DNA from: Sorghum bicolor | Lineage: Eukaryota > Streptophyta > Magnoliopsida > Poales > Poaceae | Length of the DNA: 64,000 nucleotides | Assembly (NCBI RefSeq): GCF_000003195.3 | Contig: NC_012877.2 | Location: 11,201,106-11,265,105, forward strand | Direction: 5' to 3' | Shown: piece after piece, positions 31,409 through 42,860 of the stretch | How positions within the stretch are numbered: position 1 is the first letter of the stretch | How the letters are laid out: each line of letters begins with the position of its first letter | The notes under the pieces: model-generated | What the model was told of the DNA's origin: nothing | Databases searched by the model: none | The model's input: only the letters and a program-made list of their open reading frames with translations | Made by a program: the position numbers and the translations under genes

Positions 31409-32488
31409 CTACTGATAAGCTTCTACGTGTCTCTGAGGTGCACGATCTGCATGTAACATTGGATTAACCATCTGACCACCAATTTGCTGACCAAGATTCA
31501 TCGGCTGGTTGACCAACCCTTGATTCTGAAACCCAGGTTGGATTTGTCCTTGTTGAAACCCTACAGCCTGATGATTCTGCTGAGGCATCTGTGGAAAGAC
31601 AAACTGCCCAGTCCATCCACTGTTAGCATTCATCGGCATAGGCCCTGCTGATGACTGGTAATTGGGCATCATCATTGAATTGACATACCCTGGCTGTGTC
31701 ATGAACCTCTGCTGTGTCGGCATTGAATCTGCCGATGCATTAGGCATCTGGAACGTTGGGGCTTGAGAATTCCCAGTGTAAGGTCTTGCAGTAGTAGTTG
31801 TAGTGTACTGGGGACTCTGATTCATCGGCGGATTTGGAGGTACCGATGCCATAGGAGCCTTGCCTGTCACATCAGCCACTTGAGATGTTCCAGGACCTTT
31901 TGCCATGAATTCTGGGGGCATACCATAACCCCACCAGCTGGGAGGAACAGTCCCTGATATTGCCGATGCCAATAGATCTGTGGAAAGCTTGATTTGCCCA
32001 TCTGATGTTGATGGATTGGTAGTCATTGGTGTAGACTGCGCATTAGTGATCCCTAATGTGCTTGGAGGAGAAGTAACTTCTGTACCCGCAACAGCTGTAG
32101 TAGCCGATGGAGTTGTGACCAATGATGACCCTGGCTGATGATAGGCAGGACCCACATAAGTTGGTGGTACTTGTCCTTCTTTGAAAGTTCTAGCCACAGC
32201 ATTGAAAACCGTGTTGGACAGCACACCAGCTTGATTGATCAAGGCACGGTTAATAGCACTGTCAACCATGTCTTGAAGTTTACCAGGATTGGCTTCAAAA
32301 GTTATCTGCCGAGGTGCCGGCAATGCTTCCTTTTGGATCACCTCGCCGCTCCTGTTGATACTGAAGGATTTCAAGCATTGCTGCTTGTATTCCTCCATGG
32401 CTTTTGCCATAGCTTGCTTCTGCTCATCCCTGAGATTGGCCTCCGTCACTGGGATGACGTTCTCCAAGTCGAAATCGGTGTTTGACAT
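31409..32488 (-). CDS. Tat-like gypsy gag, N-terminal part, 359 aa
   Basis: An open minus-strand frame starting MSNTDFDLENVIPVTEANLR just inside the 5' LTR and primer site. A charged helical start (DEQKQAMAKAMEEYKQQCL) leads into a long P/Q/M/G-rich, low-complexity region (PPSWWGYGMPPEF; GFQQGQIQPGFQNQG). The position directly after LTR and primer site marks it as the gag start of the Tat-like element. The capsid-like and zinc-knuckle parts are missing. The stop at 31409 lies 9 bp before the inserted Athila LTR. Capsid precursor by inference. Confidence 0.65.
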   Translation of the reverse strand: MSNTDFDLENVIPVTEANLRDEQKQAMAKAMEEYKQQCLKSFSINRSGEVIQKEALPAPRQITFEANPGKLQDMVDSAINRALINQAGVLSNTVFNAVARTFKEGQVPPTYVGPAYHQPGSSLVTTPSATTAVAGTEVTSPPSTLGITNAQSTPMTTNPSTSDGQIKLSTDLLASAISGTVPPSWWGYGMPPEFMAKGPGTSQVADVTGKAPMASVPPNPPMNQSPQYTTTTTARPYTGNSQAPTFQMPNASADSMPTQQRFMTQPGYVNSMMMPNYQSSAGPMPMNANSGWTGQFVFPQMPQQNHQAVGFQQGQIQPGFQNQGLVNQPMNLGQQIGGQMVNPMLHADRAPQRHVEAYQ

Positions 32489-32509
32489 ATTGATCTTGAT
32501 CTTGAATCT

Positions 32510-32531
32510 GTGCCACCCGAGCGTGCCAAAA
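32510..32531 (-). promoter_or_regulatory. Primer binding site of Tat-like element
   Basis: Minus-strand TTTTGGCACGCTCGGGTGG follows the LTR end at 32536 by about 4 bp. It resembles the TTTGGCACGC-type sites of grass gypsy elements. tRNA not assigned. Confidence 0.55.
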
Positions 32532-32535
32532 GATG

Positions 32536-33263
32536 TGTTGGTGCAAAAGCTGATCTGCAAACACAAAGGGCTAATACCCGATTCAAACGTTAAGGCGTGC
32601 CAGCCGATTTGACCTTACAATCGATGAAGGTGGTAACTCGAACACTTTGGTCCCGACAACAGCGATGCGCCCGGATGTCACGGCCAAGAGGTGTTCACGC
32701 GGAACTTGAAAACATGCCGAGATTGACTCGACGAATTCTTAAGAACTTGTAGTAAAAAAGAAAATATGACGAAGTCGTCGAAAAAGTAGATGCTAGAATA
32801 TGAGTAAAAACTTGTGTTTGATTGATTGATAGATTCTTCATTACATTGCCCTAGGGTCTACATTTATACCCTGTCCAAAGAGCTACAACCAGACACGACT
32901 AGGACTCGAATTCCAAATTAAACAGAACCCGCATATAAAACGAATCCTAATAACTAAGGAAAACATTAAACTATCCCCCGTAACCGATCGGGACACTACC
33001 ACGAATCAATCGGCAACCTCCGCGCTTTTCTTCAGGGTCATCAGCACACTACGTGTTACAGCCATCAGCAAACACCGGCACTGGTCATTGGCACAAATAC
33101 GTCACCACTTCTGTACTTGGTCATATTCGGTTGTTTCCCCATCGGCAACCACCTTCATCGGCAACTCCCCTATAGACTAGTCACCATTGCTCCATCTGCC
33201 GATCTTCATCCTATTAACTCCAGGTGCGTTTCAAAAGATACGTGTCAAAAAACGGTGTCAACA
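32536..33263 (-). repeat. Tat-like gypsy 5' LTR (minus strand), copy 2
   Basis: TGTTGG at 32536 to GTGTCAACA at 33263; homologous to 26504-27244 and 54515-55216. Primer site and gag lie to its left, so it is the 5' LTR of a minus-strand element. It interrupts the Athila-like LTR that starts again at 33264 with ATCAGGAAATATGG. Confidence 0.85.
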
Positions 33264-34359
33264 ATCAGGAAATATGGAGGAAAGGCCCACACATCGGGTT
33301 TACATAGAGTTATTAACGTGTGCGCCAATTTTCTATCATCTAGAAGAGTCCACAAGCCACGAGAACGAACGGGAGGCCGAGCGGGCCCGGGGGCAGGGCG
33401 CCCGCCCTCCCCCCTAGGGCGCCCGCCCTGCTACAGAGATCAATCAGGTTCCGCCTTGCGGATTATACTCCACCGACCTAAAGGATTAAAGAAAACTGTG
33501 CGATTAAGGTCGGTTTGATCCAACGGCCCACGTTCATTTGGAGGGGCTATATAAGCAGACTCCCTGGCCCCTGGAGGAGGGCAATCCCATTATTCATTAG
33601 CATATTTTCCAGAGATGATTCAGAGAGAGAGGTCCCTCTAAGGTTCCAACCTCATAGGGCTTAGCATCCAATGTGAGATTAGGATTAGTTCTTCTAGATT
33701 GAGAGAGATAGAGTGGAGGTGTAGATCGGAGGAAGCCCGGCCTCTCGGTGTCTACTCTGAGGTTGTACCTGCGGGATCAAGTCTCCTAACCCGAGGCTTG
33801 CTCCTACGATTCTTCAGTACTTCGACTTCTAAATTCTAGTAAGTTCTTTGTTCTTATTGTTCTTTGGTTTATGAGTTTACTTTAATCTCTTCCGGTAGAG
33901 TTTAGAGTAATCATTGCTAGCGTAAACATGGTGTTTGGGCTACGGTACTCATAGATATCCCCTGTCTAGCAGGACCGTGGTAGTAGCGAGGAACGTGACA
34001 TTTCTATAGCCACCTTTGTAGCCCACAGTCCCATTAGCAGGATCGGTAGGGTTTATAGGTGGGTGTCGAACATCCTTTATGGTGTCTAGATTCCGTAAGC
34101 CTCCCCAATAGAACAGTAGATCATCCTTACCAAGGTTAGAACGAGAGTGCGGTTGTAGTCTTCTCTATACATCGCTCACATCAAATCACATTGTTTGTAG
34201 CCTAAAGGGTAGTAGCAATAGATTTGGTTAGTCAGATGCATGCTTTCTCCCAGTGGTAAAAATATAAATACGATACTCTGGATAACCTCTCGGGTGAAGT
34301 GCTCACCGATATCCATGCGCTTGCGGATCATTTCCTGATGGCGTTAATAAATATCAACA
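33264..34359 (+). repeat. Athila-like 5' LTR of non-autonomous element, left end cut off
   Basis: It matches 39421-40654 from ATCAGGAAATATGG onward; about 135 bp of the LTR start are lost to the Tat LTR. A TATA box (TATATAA, 33548-33554), the GC-rich GGGCGCCCGCCCT pair and the end ATATCAACA are visible. Confidence 0.85.
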
Positions 34360-34367
34360 AGCATTTA

Positions 34368-34385
34368 TGGCACCGTTGCCGGGAA
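34368..34385 (+). promoter_or_regulatory. Primer binding site of non-autonomous Athila-like element
   Basis: TGGCACCGTTGCCGGGAA, 8 bp after the LTR. It differs by one base (A for G at position 5) and one deleted G from the site at 51220. Confidence 0.8.
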
Positions 34386-34481
34386 GAAAGACGATTTGCT
34401 GAGATAACTTTGAGTCTTGCTATTATCTTGTATTATACTTTTATACTTTTATTTTTTATCTTTTTATTTTTTTCCATCTTT

Positions 34482-35681
34482 ATGGATAACTCAAATTCCA
34501 CACCTATTATTGAATTTTTTGCACCTTCAGAGACTAGCCATAGACCATGGGAGGCAACAAGTCCTTTCTTTGCCCCTAATTATGATCTGTGTCCGGAGTT
34601 GATTGAAATAGGTCAAAACCAACCCTTTTATATAGCCGAGGTCCTATCTTTTAATCAAGAAGATAATGAACTTTTCCTAGAAGACCATGTTTTTCCTAGA
34701 TATTTTCACATTGGTCTTAATCATATAACCTTTGGTAGAGTTTTTCTTGCTTTATCTGTTAGTAAAGCAAGGTATGTCTTCATTCGTGGACATCCTTCTT
34801 GCACTAGTCTTCATAAAAAAATCCTAGAGATAGAGAAGGAATCATCTCCCAGACGAGGAAAGGAAGTTTCAATAGCCGATTTCCAAACATTTCAATCCCA
34901 TGATTCGACTATCCAACCCAAACTAGTAGTGCTCCAAAATTATCTAAAGGAAGAAGAAATTCTACCTTTGGAAATTCATTTTGGGATGAGCTTAAACTTC
35001 CTGCTTCATAAGAGACCTTTGAGTGCATATAGTCTGAACCTTCCTAAGAAGGGATCTCTTAGAAAGCATCTCAAATCCAATCCCTTTGATGGACATCTAG
35101 AAAGACTCAAGGATGGCATCTTAAGTGATGCAATAGAAGGAGAGCGAAGCCATTTAGAAGACAATCTCATCTTCTCCCCTTCTACGCCCACTTTTGATGA
35201 CTCATTCGAACCTATCTTTAAACCCATCTCTGAGCCTAATAATTTCAATTATGCTCTTTCTCTTGAACCTCCCGATGATCCTATGAATCTCTCTAGACAT
35301 CCCATGCATAAGAGTCACCAAGACCACAAGGAGGATCGAGAAGAGCAACATCAATGGCTAGAGAGCATTAAAAATCCATGTGCTATCACCATTGAATGGA
35401 TGGATAAAACAAACTTGAGAGACAATCCTAGAGGAATTTTAAGCATTCATGAAGAATCATCCTTGGAGTTTGAGAATGAGAGGAACAACAGTGAGCATGG
35501 AAGTTATTTCATAAATACCTCACCAAGTCCTTGCTCATATAAAACATCTCCCCAATCAATTGGTCTCTCCAACCTTACCACATTTGAGATCTCCAACCCC
35601 CTCTTCCTTTCTATTTGTAAAAACTTTAAAGGTGTGGTTATCGATGCATATGTCTATAATAAATATTGCAGATATCGTTGA
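34482..35681 (+). CDS. Unknown 399-aa ORF of non-autonomous Athila-like element
   Basis: An unbroken ORF in the gag position. The first about 50 residues (IIEFFAPSETSHRPW, then NYDLCPELIEIGQNQPF) resemble the start of the Athila gag at 51331, which has YKFFAP and YDLGPDLIAMIQEQPF. The rest has no gag fold I recognise: there is no zinc knuckle or protease. It is acidic, with patches such as KKGSLRKHLKSNPF and EDREEQHQW. A longer in-frame reading starts at 34299, but ATG 34482 matches the gag start. The ORF is open although its LTRs have diverged, so it may be retained for some role, perhaps RNA packaging. Function unknown. Confidence 0.6.
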   Translation: MDNSNSTPIIEFFAPSETSHRPWEATSPFFAPNYDLCPELIEIGQNQPFYIAEVLSFNQEDNELFLEDHVFPRYFHIGLNHITFGRVFLALSVSKARYVFIRGHPSCTSLHKKILEIEKESSPRRGKEVSIADFQTFQSHDSTIQPKLVVLQNYLKEEEILPLEIHFGMSLNFLLHKRPLSAYSLNLPKKGSLRKHLKSNPFDGHLERLKDGILSDAIEGERSHLEDNLIFSPSTPTFDDSFEPIFKPISEPNNFNYALSLEPPDDPMNLSRHPMHKSHQDHKEDREEQHQWLESIKNPCAITIEWMDKTNLRDNPRGILSIHEESSLEFENERNNSEHGSYFINTSPSPCSYKTSPQSIGLSNLTTFEISNPLFLSICKNFKGVVIDAYVYNKYCRYR

Positions 35682-38600
35682 GTCGATCTTGATATAGGCA
35701 CGCTTAGGTTGGTGTTGGAGGGGAAACCACTTCACCAACATAATTTGATGGTTTCCCAAGGACAAGCTTAGTGTCCTAAAACAAGCACATATCGGATCGT
35801 AACATGAACTTTTAATTATTTGCAACATTGCCTTGTGTATTGAGCATATAAAGATAATTGTAGAAATATTCCTTCGGGTATTCGTGTCACTAACCTTTCT
35901 AGGATTGGATCAAGAAGATCAGAGGAATGACAAGCACAAGGTATGCCCAACCAATCATCATGGAACATTGAATTAAATTCATCCAATCTTGAATTTTGCA
36001 AAATTCAAGCTTGGGGGAAATACCTTACATAAGAACATCCTTTGCTATGTTGCTATGTTGGTTGTCCCTACTTTTGAGGCCTGCTCAATTTTTCTAAACA
36101 CTAAACTTATTTTTCATCTCTGCGTGAGTAGATCTCTATAAATGCTGTCATGCTACCTTTGTCTATTCACAAGCAAGTGTTGGTTTGGAAGTACTCGACA
36201 TACTTCCATTGGCATTTAAATTAAGCGTGATGCTTAGGTTAAATAGCCTTCCTTAATCTGATTAGACATGGAGTCTAGTTTGGTTACTGAACTAAAAAAC
36301 TACTTGAGTAGACATTGGTATATTTTGTCGGACTAACCCCTACAGGAAAACTTTCAATATCAACCTAGGAAGTCCTGAGATACAAACTCACATTAGAGAC
36401 AAAGGAGACACATGGAGTTTAACGATTTGCACAGAAAAGACATAGCTCATCCATCATAGAGAGATGATCCATGGAACAAGACAAAGAGTGCCACAAACAC
36501 AGTGCACGACTGCTAAGAAAGGAAAGCTTCCACAAGGTGATACTGTACCATCACTCTTCAAGTAAGGTAACATCTTAAGGTACTTGACTATCACTTTTAT
36601 AAGCTTCTCCTTGGTTCTGGCGTTCACATAAATAAAGAGACAAACATAAATTAACCAACCCAATTAATTCAACATGTTTAGTCCTTTAATCTTTGTTCTT
36701 AGCACTACCTTCGTGATCCCACACTCCTAATCATATAAGCTAAAATGTTGCACATTCAATCTTTGGAAGATATAAAAAAACATAAATATAGATAGATTAT
36801 CTTTCCATTAGGTCGAGCGATCTGATCTGACAAATGTTTTAAATGCTACACTCATGATCTTATTATCCATCAACTTTGTCTTGCTCACTATGCTTAAGGT
36901 TAGAGAAAAACAAATACACTTTTGGTTCCGTTGGTGTTTTTCACCAACAGGGCCCATGCACTTGATCTCTGTCTTGTCTCTATGAGCAGGTACACTTCGA
37001 GCAAAATCTGAAGGAGTTTTACAACTCCCAGATTCCACCAAGTGAAGGACTTGGATCAACAAGCACAAACACACTGAGCAGGATGCTGCCAATGCCGCAC
37101 CTCGAACTGCTGAACAAATAAAGAACATGGGTGACACCGTATCAAGAGGTGCAGATGTCAAGGCCCACACCTAATCAAATGATGCACCTAAAGGATAAAC
37201 ACGGTGAGAAGTCTTGTCCAGAAGACTTAAAACATTGGATCCTTGCCGGAAGGTAAAATCGGTATTTATCCATATTTATCTTTTCTGCATTCCTTTTCCT
37301 TTATTCCAACACTTGCATTAGCATATTTACTTTTCCACATTAGCATTAGAAAAGAAAACAAAAATATTTGTTCGTTGCATTGCATCATAAAATCTAAAGC
37401 CCCATGTGAGTAGACTTGTGGTTTAAAACCCATAGGTATATTGACTGTGGTGGCATAAAATAAATATGTTTTCATCTTACAATAAAAATATAAAAATAAT
37501 AAGTGCACGATCCTGCTAAATAAATAAAATTTATTAGGAGGAATCTCAATATGATAAAGGCTAAGAGACTTTATGCTTACACTTAACCAGTTCCACAAAG
37601 CTTTGTTGTCTATTTGAGGTCCATAGAATTAAAGGATCAAAGAAGACTAGCCGGCAGAGGACATAGTAATCGCTGTCAGGGTGCTGCGGACATTCAAATA
37701 CACCTCTGTCACCTGCTTGCTACATCAGAAGAAATTACGTTAAAATCCAGCTTGGGGGAGAGCACCCCCATTTATCCAGCTAAGTGTTTCTACTCGCGTT
37801 TATACTTTACTCAAATAATAAAAAGATGCATAATCATGAAAACCCAAATAAAAATTTTTGTGAATAAATAAATAAATAGTTGCTAAATAAATAAATAAAG
37901 TGTCTAGGCCAAACTGAACTTAAATGATAAACTCTTACATGGATATGATAAATAGTTGCTCTGCCATGTACCTAGTTTTCAAGTTTGAGCTCTCTCTCAA
38001 GTTTAGGCATAACTGTTGTAATTTAAACTTGCTCTAAACCTGAACTTGTGCGAAGAGTACTTGATCTAAAGTCTAAGTCGTTAACGTATATGATATGAAA
38101 AGGTTGAGCTGCTGTTTATCTGTTCCTAGAGTTGCTAGAATTCTGGAGAACATTATCTTTGAAAATCTTTAAAATATTGCATGATGAGTTCCTGTATGAT
38201 GAGAGTTTAAAATCCTACCACAGCCATATATACATGCTTATTAGACTATGAACCATATATTTACTTTTTACTGCTTATGAGCATTGAGTGTGGTCAAGTT
38301 GTGTAGACCTTTAGGAGTTTGTCATGCGGTTAAAATCAAGATCCACTTGCACATTCACTCATACATGCTACTTCTACTCCGGAAGTACGCATCCACATAC
38401 ATCCACTCAATTCCATCTCCACATTCACCTAAAATTATTCTACTCCTATCCGGGAGAGAATAGCCAAAAACGTTTTTCCTATCCCTGTTATCCCCTGTGA
38501 AATAAATGCTCGAGATATTTTGGTTACTACCACTTGCTACATTATTCTAGGAGGGTGAGTGCTCTGAAAAAAAATAAAAGGAAAAATACAAGGAAATAAA

Positions 38601-39407
38601 AAGGGGCAAGTGCCCGGAACCTCGAAGAAAAGAAAAAGTGAGACGAGAGGTAAAAATGGACAAGTGTCCGATAGTAGAATTAGGAGTACAAGATACCCAC
38701 CTGAGAGAAAAGAAAAAAAATATAGAGAGCATCTCATTCTCCTAAAAAAAGCTTCAAAGTGTAAGAAAGGTATGTATCTCCTAAAAAGAGCAAAAGTAGA
38801 ATTAGACTTTCACCATTGTTATCACCATCATCACCATACACCATTCACTCGCCACACATGCACATCTTGATTTGACTTATTGACTTGTTCTTCTAGATCC
38901 ATGGTTTGACTATGCAATAAATGTCTTGTAAGTATGTATGCTTTATCTCCCACCTATGAGCTCCAGATATCAAAACCTTATTAGAGTAGGGTGAGAGAGA
39001 AGGCAATATCACTATGCCTTGTACCAAAAAATACCACATACTTTGAGAGAAGGCATATACCATTACTGCCTTGGAAAGGATCCAGAAATACCACAAAAGA
39101 GAGAGTTGAGAGAGTCATACAAGGAATCTCTAAGTTTTATTTGAAAATCTGCAAAAACTCCAGAGCTATAGCTGATCAAAGAACAAGAGACATGGCGCTT
39201 GACTAGACTGTTCTATCTTTTAACTGCTCAAGACACAAGTGACGATTGCAAGCCCCATGGTGAAAGGTAAAATGAGTAAGTTTTAAGTCTTAACAGTTTA
39301 CTCTAACTCAGAGATGAGATCTTGCTTGAACGCATGTGTACTTTTAAGGCATGAAACCACTGCAGAAACTCTTGAGTCCATCCTTGCTCAGGGACGAGCA
39401 AGAAGTA
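35682..39407 (+). other. Non-coding interior of non-autonomous Athila-like element
   Basis: No ORF with recognisable similarity. AAGCTTGGGGGA-type purine tracts recur near 36008 and 37750, besides the one at the LTR, as in Athila elements. The 38590-38760 part repeats AAGTG(C/T)CCG and AGAAAAGAAAAA motifs. Protease, RT and integrase are absent, so mobilisation would need enzymes from an autonomous relative. Confidence 0.6.
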
Positions 39408-39420
39408 AGCTTGGGGGAGT
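39408..39420 (+). promoter_or_regulatory. Polypurine tract before Athila-like 3' LTR
   Basis: AGCTTGGGGGAGT directly abuts TGTTGATGG at 39421. Confidence 0.8.
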
Positions 39421-40654
39421 TGTTGATGGTCCTTAAGTACCAAATATAATCATCAAATAAATAAAGAAAAGGATCCAAATGCAACCAACACCCAGACTTA
39501 GGGTTTTATCTGGCAGAATTCCATGAGTTCTGGTGTTTGTCTATTTCTGCAGGGGATTATCAGGAAATATGGAGGAAAGGCCCACACGTCGGGTTTACAT
39601 AGAGATATTAACGTGTGCACCAATTTTCTATCATCTAGAAGAGTCCAGAAGCCATGGGAACGAACGGGAGGCCGAGCGGGCCCGGGGGCAGGGCACCCAC
39701 CCTCCCCCCTAGGGTGCCCGCCCTGCTACAGGGAGCAATTAGGTCCCGCCTCACGGATTATGCTCCACCGACCTAAAGGATTAAGGAAAACTGTGCGATT
39801 AAGGTTGGTTTGATCCGACGGCCCACGTTCATTTGGAGGGGCTATTTAAGCAGGCCCCCTGGCCCCTGGAGGAGGGCAATCCCGTTATTCATTAGCATAT
39901 TTTCCAGAGAGGATTCAGAGAGAGAGGTCCCTCTAGGGTTCCAACCTCATAGGGCTTAGCATCCAATGTGAGATTAGAATTAGTTCTTCTAGATTGAGAG
40001 AGATAGAGTGGAGGTGTAGATCGGAGGAATCTCGGCCTGTCGGTGTCTACTCCGAGGTTGTACCTGCGGGATCAAGTCTCCTAACCCGAGGCTTGCTCCT
40101 AGGATTCTTCAGTATTTTGACTTCTAAATTCTAGTAAGTTCTTTGTTCTTATTGTTCTTTGGTTTATGAGTTTACTTTAATCTCTTCCGGTAGAGTTTAG
40201 AGTAATCATTGCTAGCGTAAACATGGTGTTTGGGCTAGGGTATTAAAAGATATCCTCTGTCTAGCCGGACAGTGGTAGTAGCAAGTAACGTGACATTTCC
40301 GTAGCTACCTTTGTAGCCCACAATCCTGTTAGCAAGATCGGTAGGGTTTATAGGTGCGGGTCGAACATCCTTTGTGGTGTCTAGATTCTATAAGCCTCCC
40401 CAATAGAACAGTAGATCATCCTTACTAAGGTTAGAACGAGAGTGCGGTTGTAGTCTTCTCTATACATCGCTCACATCAAATCACATTGTTTGTAGCCTAA
40501 AGGGTAGTAACAATAGATTTGGTTAGTCAGATGCATGCTTTCTCCCAGTGGTAAAAATATAAATACGATACTCTGGACAACCTCCCGGGTGAAGTGCTCA
40601 CCGATATCCATGCGCTTGCGGATCATTTCCTGATGGCGTTAACAAATATCAATA
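39421..40654 (+). repeat. Athila-like 3' LTR of non-autonomous element
   Basis: TGTTGATGGTCCTTAAGTACC to ACAAATATCAATA. Differences from the 5' copy are scattered (for example GCTATTTAAGC for the TATA box GCTATATAAGC, CACCCACC for CGCCCGCC), indicating an old insertion. The last bases CAATA replace CAACA. Confidence 0.85.
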
Positions 40655-40804
40655 AGCGGTGTCTTTTGCCGGAGGGGTAAACCCTTCGGTCGCCGCTTTT
40701 AGGCACTTAGTGACACATGCCTCGAGGTATAACTCCATCCGTATTTTCCAATACTGGAAGTCATCGCCATCGAACATGGGTGGCGGTCCATCCCCGTTAG
40801 ACAT
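40655..40804 (-). pseudogene. Copia gag N-terminus, minus strand, truncated
   Basis: The minus strand starts MSNGDGPPPMFDGDDFQYWK and continues RMELYLEACVTKCLKAATEG, a copia gag start, then is cut at the Athila LTR after about 50 codons. It lies directly downstream of the primer site and LTR to its right. Confidence 0.8.
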
Positions 40805-40841
40805 CTTTCTCTAGGCGGTGGAGCCTAAATAATGAGCAATA

Positions 40842-40854
40842 GGCTCTAATACCA
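40842..40854 (-). promoter_or_regulatory. Copia primer binding site (initiator-Met tRNA type)
   Basis: Minus-strand TGGTATTAGAGCC, two bases inside the LTR. It corresponds to the TGGTATCAGAGC site that pairs with initiator methionine tRNA, with one change. Confidence 0.85.
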
Positions 40855-40856
40855 AT

Positions 40857-42418
40857 TGAAAGGATCAAGATGCCCAAGAGGGGCAGTGAATTGGGCTTCT
40901 CTAAAAATTGAAGCAACCTATAAGCTCCAATTCAACCCCTTGTGCCTAATGTGACTAGAGAGCTACTGGATAAAAGTTTTGCAACCTAGTTCCAATCCTA
41001 TTCTAGCAAGGCAATTCTAGGAAAGTAAAAGCTCAAAGTAATTGCACAAAATAAATGCTAGAAAGTAAAGGAGGAGGGCAAGAAAGTGCTCGGCGATGTT
41101 TTGCTGAGGTATCAGAGAGTCGCCACTCTCCACTAGTCCTCGTTGGAGCACCCGCGCAAGGGTCTTGCTCCCCCTTGGTCCGCACAAGGACCAAGTGCTC
41201 TCTACGGGCTGATTCTTCGACACTCCGTCGCGATGAATCGCCCAAAACCGCTCACAAGCTTGACACGAACCACCCACAAGAACTCCGAGCGGTCTTCGTG
41301 CCTCCAATCACCACCGAACCGTCTAGGTGATGGGGATCACCAAGAGTAAAAAGCAAAGAACTCACACTTGACCCAAACAAGGCACTAGAGAGTGGTGGAT
41401 GCACCGTTGACTCTTGGAATTCCACTAGAGAAGGATTCTCATAAGAAATCTCTCAAATCTCAATCCTCTCTAGGCTCTTGCTTCTCTCTAGCACCACAAG
41501 GTGATTCTCAACTAATCAAATGGGCAAGAGACCTCCCATGGATGAGGTATAGGAGTATAAATACACCCCATCAAGTCCAAGAGTCGGCCAACCGTTTTAC
41601 ACTGAAAACGGGGTCACCGGACATTGTTGATGTTGCACCGGACGCTCTTCACTGAGCGTCCGGTGACACTCAATGGCTAACTGTACTTCGCTCTGACAAA
41701 GCAGTGGACGCTACTTCCTAGCGTCCGGTGACACCATCCGATGTGAGGGTGAACTTTACACCCTCCCTGAGTTTAGAACCAGACGCTACCTGGTGCGTCC
41801 GGTGCTAGCGTCCGGTGACCTTGGTCACCTTTTGACCTCCCTGGGTTTAGGACCGGACGTACCCGATGCGTCCGGTGCTAGCGTCCGGTGTCTAACCCTA
41901 GGGACTCAGGCACTCTCACACAACACGACCTCACCAGACGCACTCACAGAGCGTCCAGTGCAGCGTTCGGTGCCTGCTTAGGCACCCAAACTTCATCGAA
42001 ACACAAACTTTCCAAAATGAAGTTTGTTCCTCTCGATCTAAGGACTGTCTCTGAGCTGCCTAGTGCTAGGTTTACCAAGTGTGCACCACACCTAAACCTA
42101 AAGCCTTGCCTAAGTCAAGCTACTAGATCAAAGCCCCTCTTAATAGTACGGTCAAAGGAAAACAAACTCCTAAACTACTCTAAGTGCCCTTCTTCACCAT
42201 ATGGCACTTAGACCCAGTCTAGTCTTGATGATGTCCAACCATCCTTTAAAAACCGAAACGATTTCCACTATTAAGTAGGCATGTATGTCCCTGTTCATCG
42301 AGTACCTATTACCATGACCTAACACTAATGACTTTGCCTCTGCAAAACACACATTAGTCATAGTAATCAACATTGTCATTAATCACCGAAACTCATTAGG
42401 GGCCTCGATGCTCTTTCA
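40857..42418 (-). repeat. Sirevirus-like copia 5' LTR, minus orientation
   Basis: Bounded by TGAAAG and CTTTCA, 1562 bp, in the style of the LTR at 11600-12758 but a different family. It contains short GCGTCCGGTG direct repeats (41650-41970). The flanking 5-mers CCAAT and ATAGC differ because the left side is element interior; the partner LTR is lost. Confidence 0.85.
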
Positions 42419-42860
42419 ATAGCTATAGTTTTAGGTAGAGCACGACACACCGATCCGACTTCAGATCGAAAGACTCAAAACCTACAATCTTAGCACCATA
42501 ACTTTTCTGGTTATAAATTGTGTCTCTAACCAGTTGACCTCATCACGAAGGCTAATCTTTTCTTGTGAAATGACGAACAGAAGCAAGAACTCAAAAGAAC
42601 ACAACTCAAAAAGTTTGGACAACTATAGATGAATGATTAAGTTCTCAAAGTAGGGTCTCATAACTAATGAATGACGACTATCAGTGGACAGAATGATCTA
42701 AGCAATACTCAAAACCTAATGAAGGCAGTGGTATATGATTATAAAGGCCTTAGGGTCATTGCCTACCATGGACGCACCCACCAAACTGGCTCAAAGATGA
42801 TACATGGCCCAGTGACCAAAAATGATGACGTAGCACCGAGACAGGTTCTAGACACTGACT
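42419..42860. repeat. Gypsy-derived repeat, third copy of the 49605-49965 segment
   Basis: It starts ATAGCTATAGTTTTAGGTAGAGC and matches 49605-49965 closely, then continues past the point where the other copy is interrupted by the Athila LTR. Non-coding. Confidence 0.75.

Noticed and set aside
33117..33518. 133-codon ORF crossing two LTRs
   Set aside because: It spans the junction of a Tat LTR and an Athila LTR, so it cannot be a native protein; the downstream half recurs in other Athila LTR copies as non-coding sequence.
41017..41655. ORFs of 68-96 codons on both strands
   Set aside because: They fall within the copia LTR (40857-42418), which is not expected to code.
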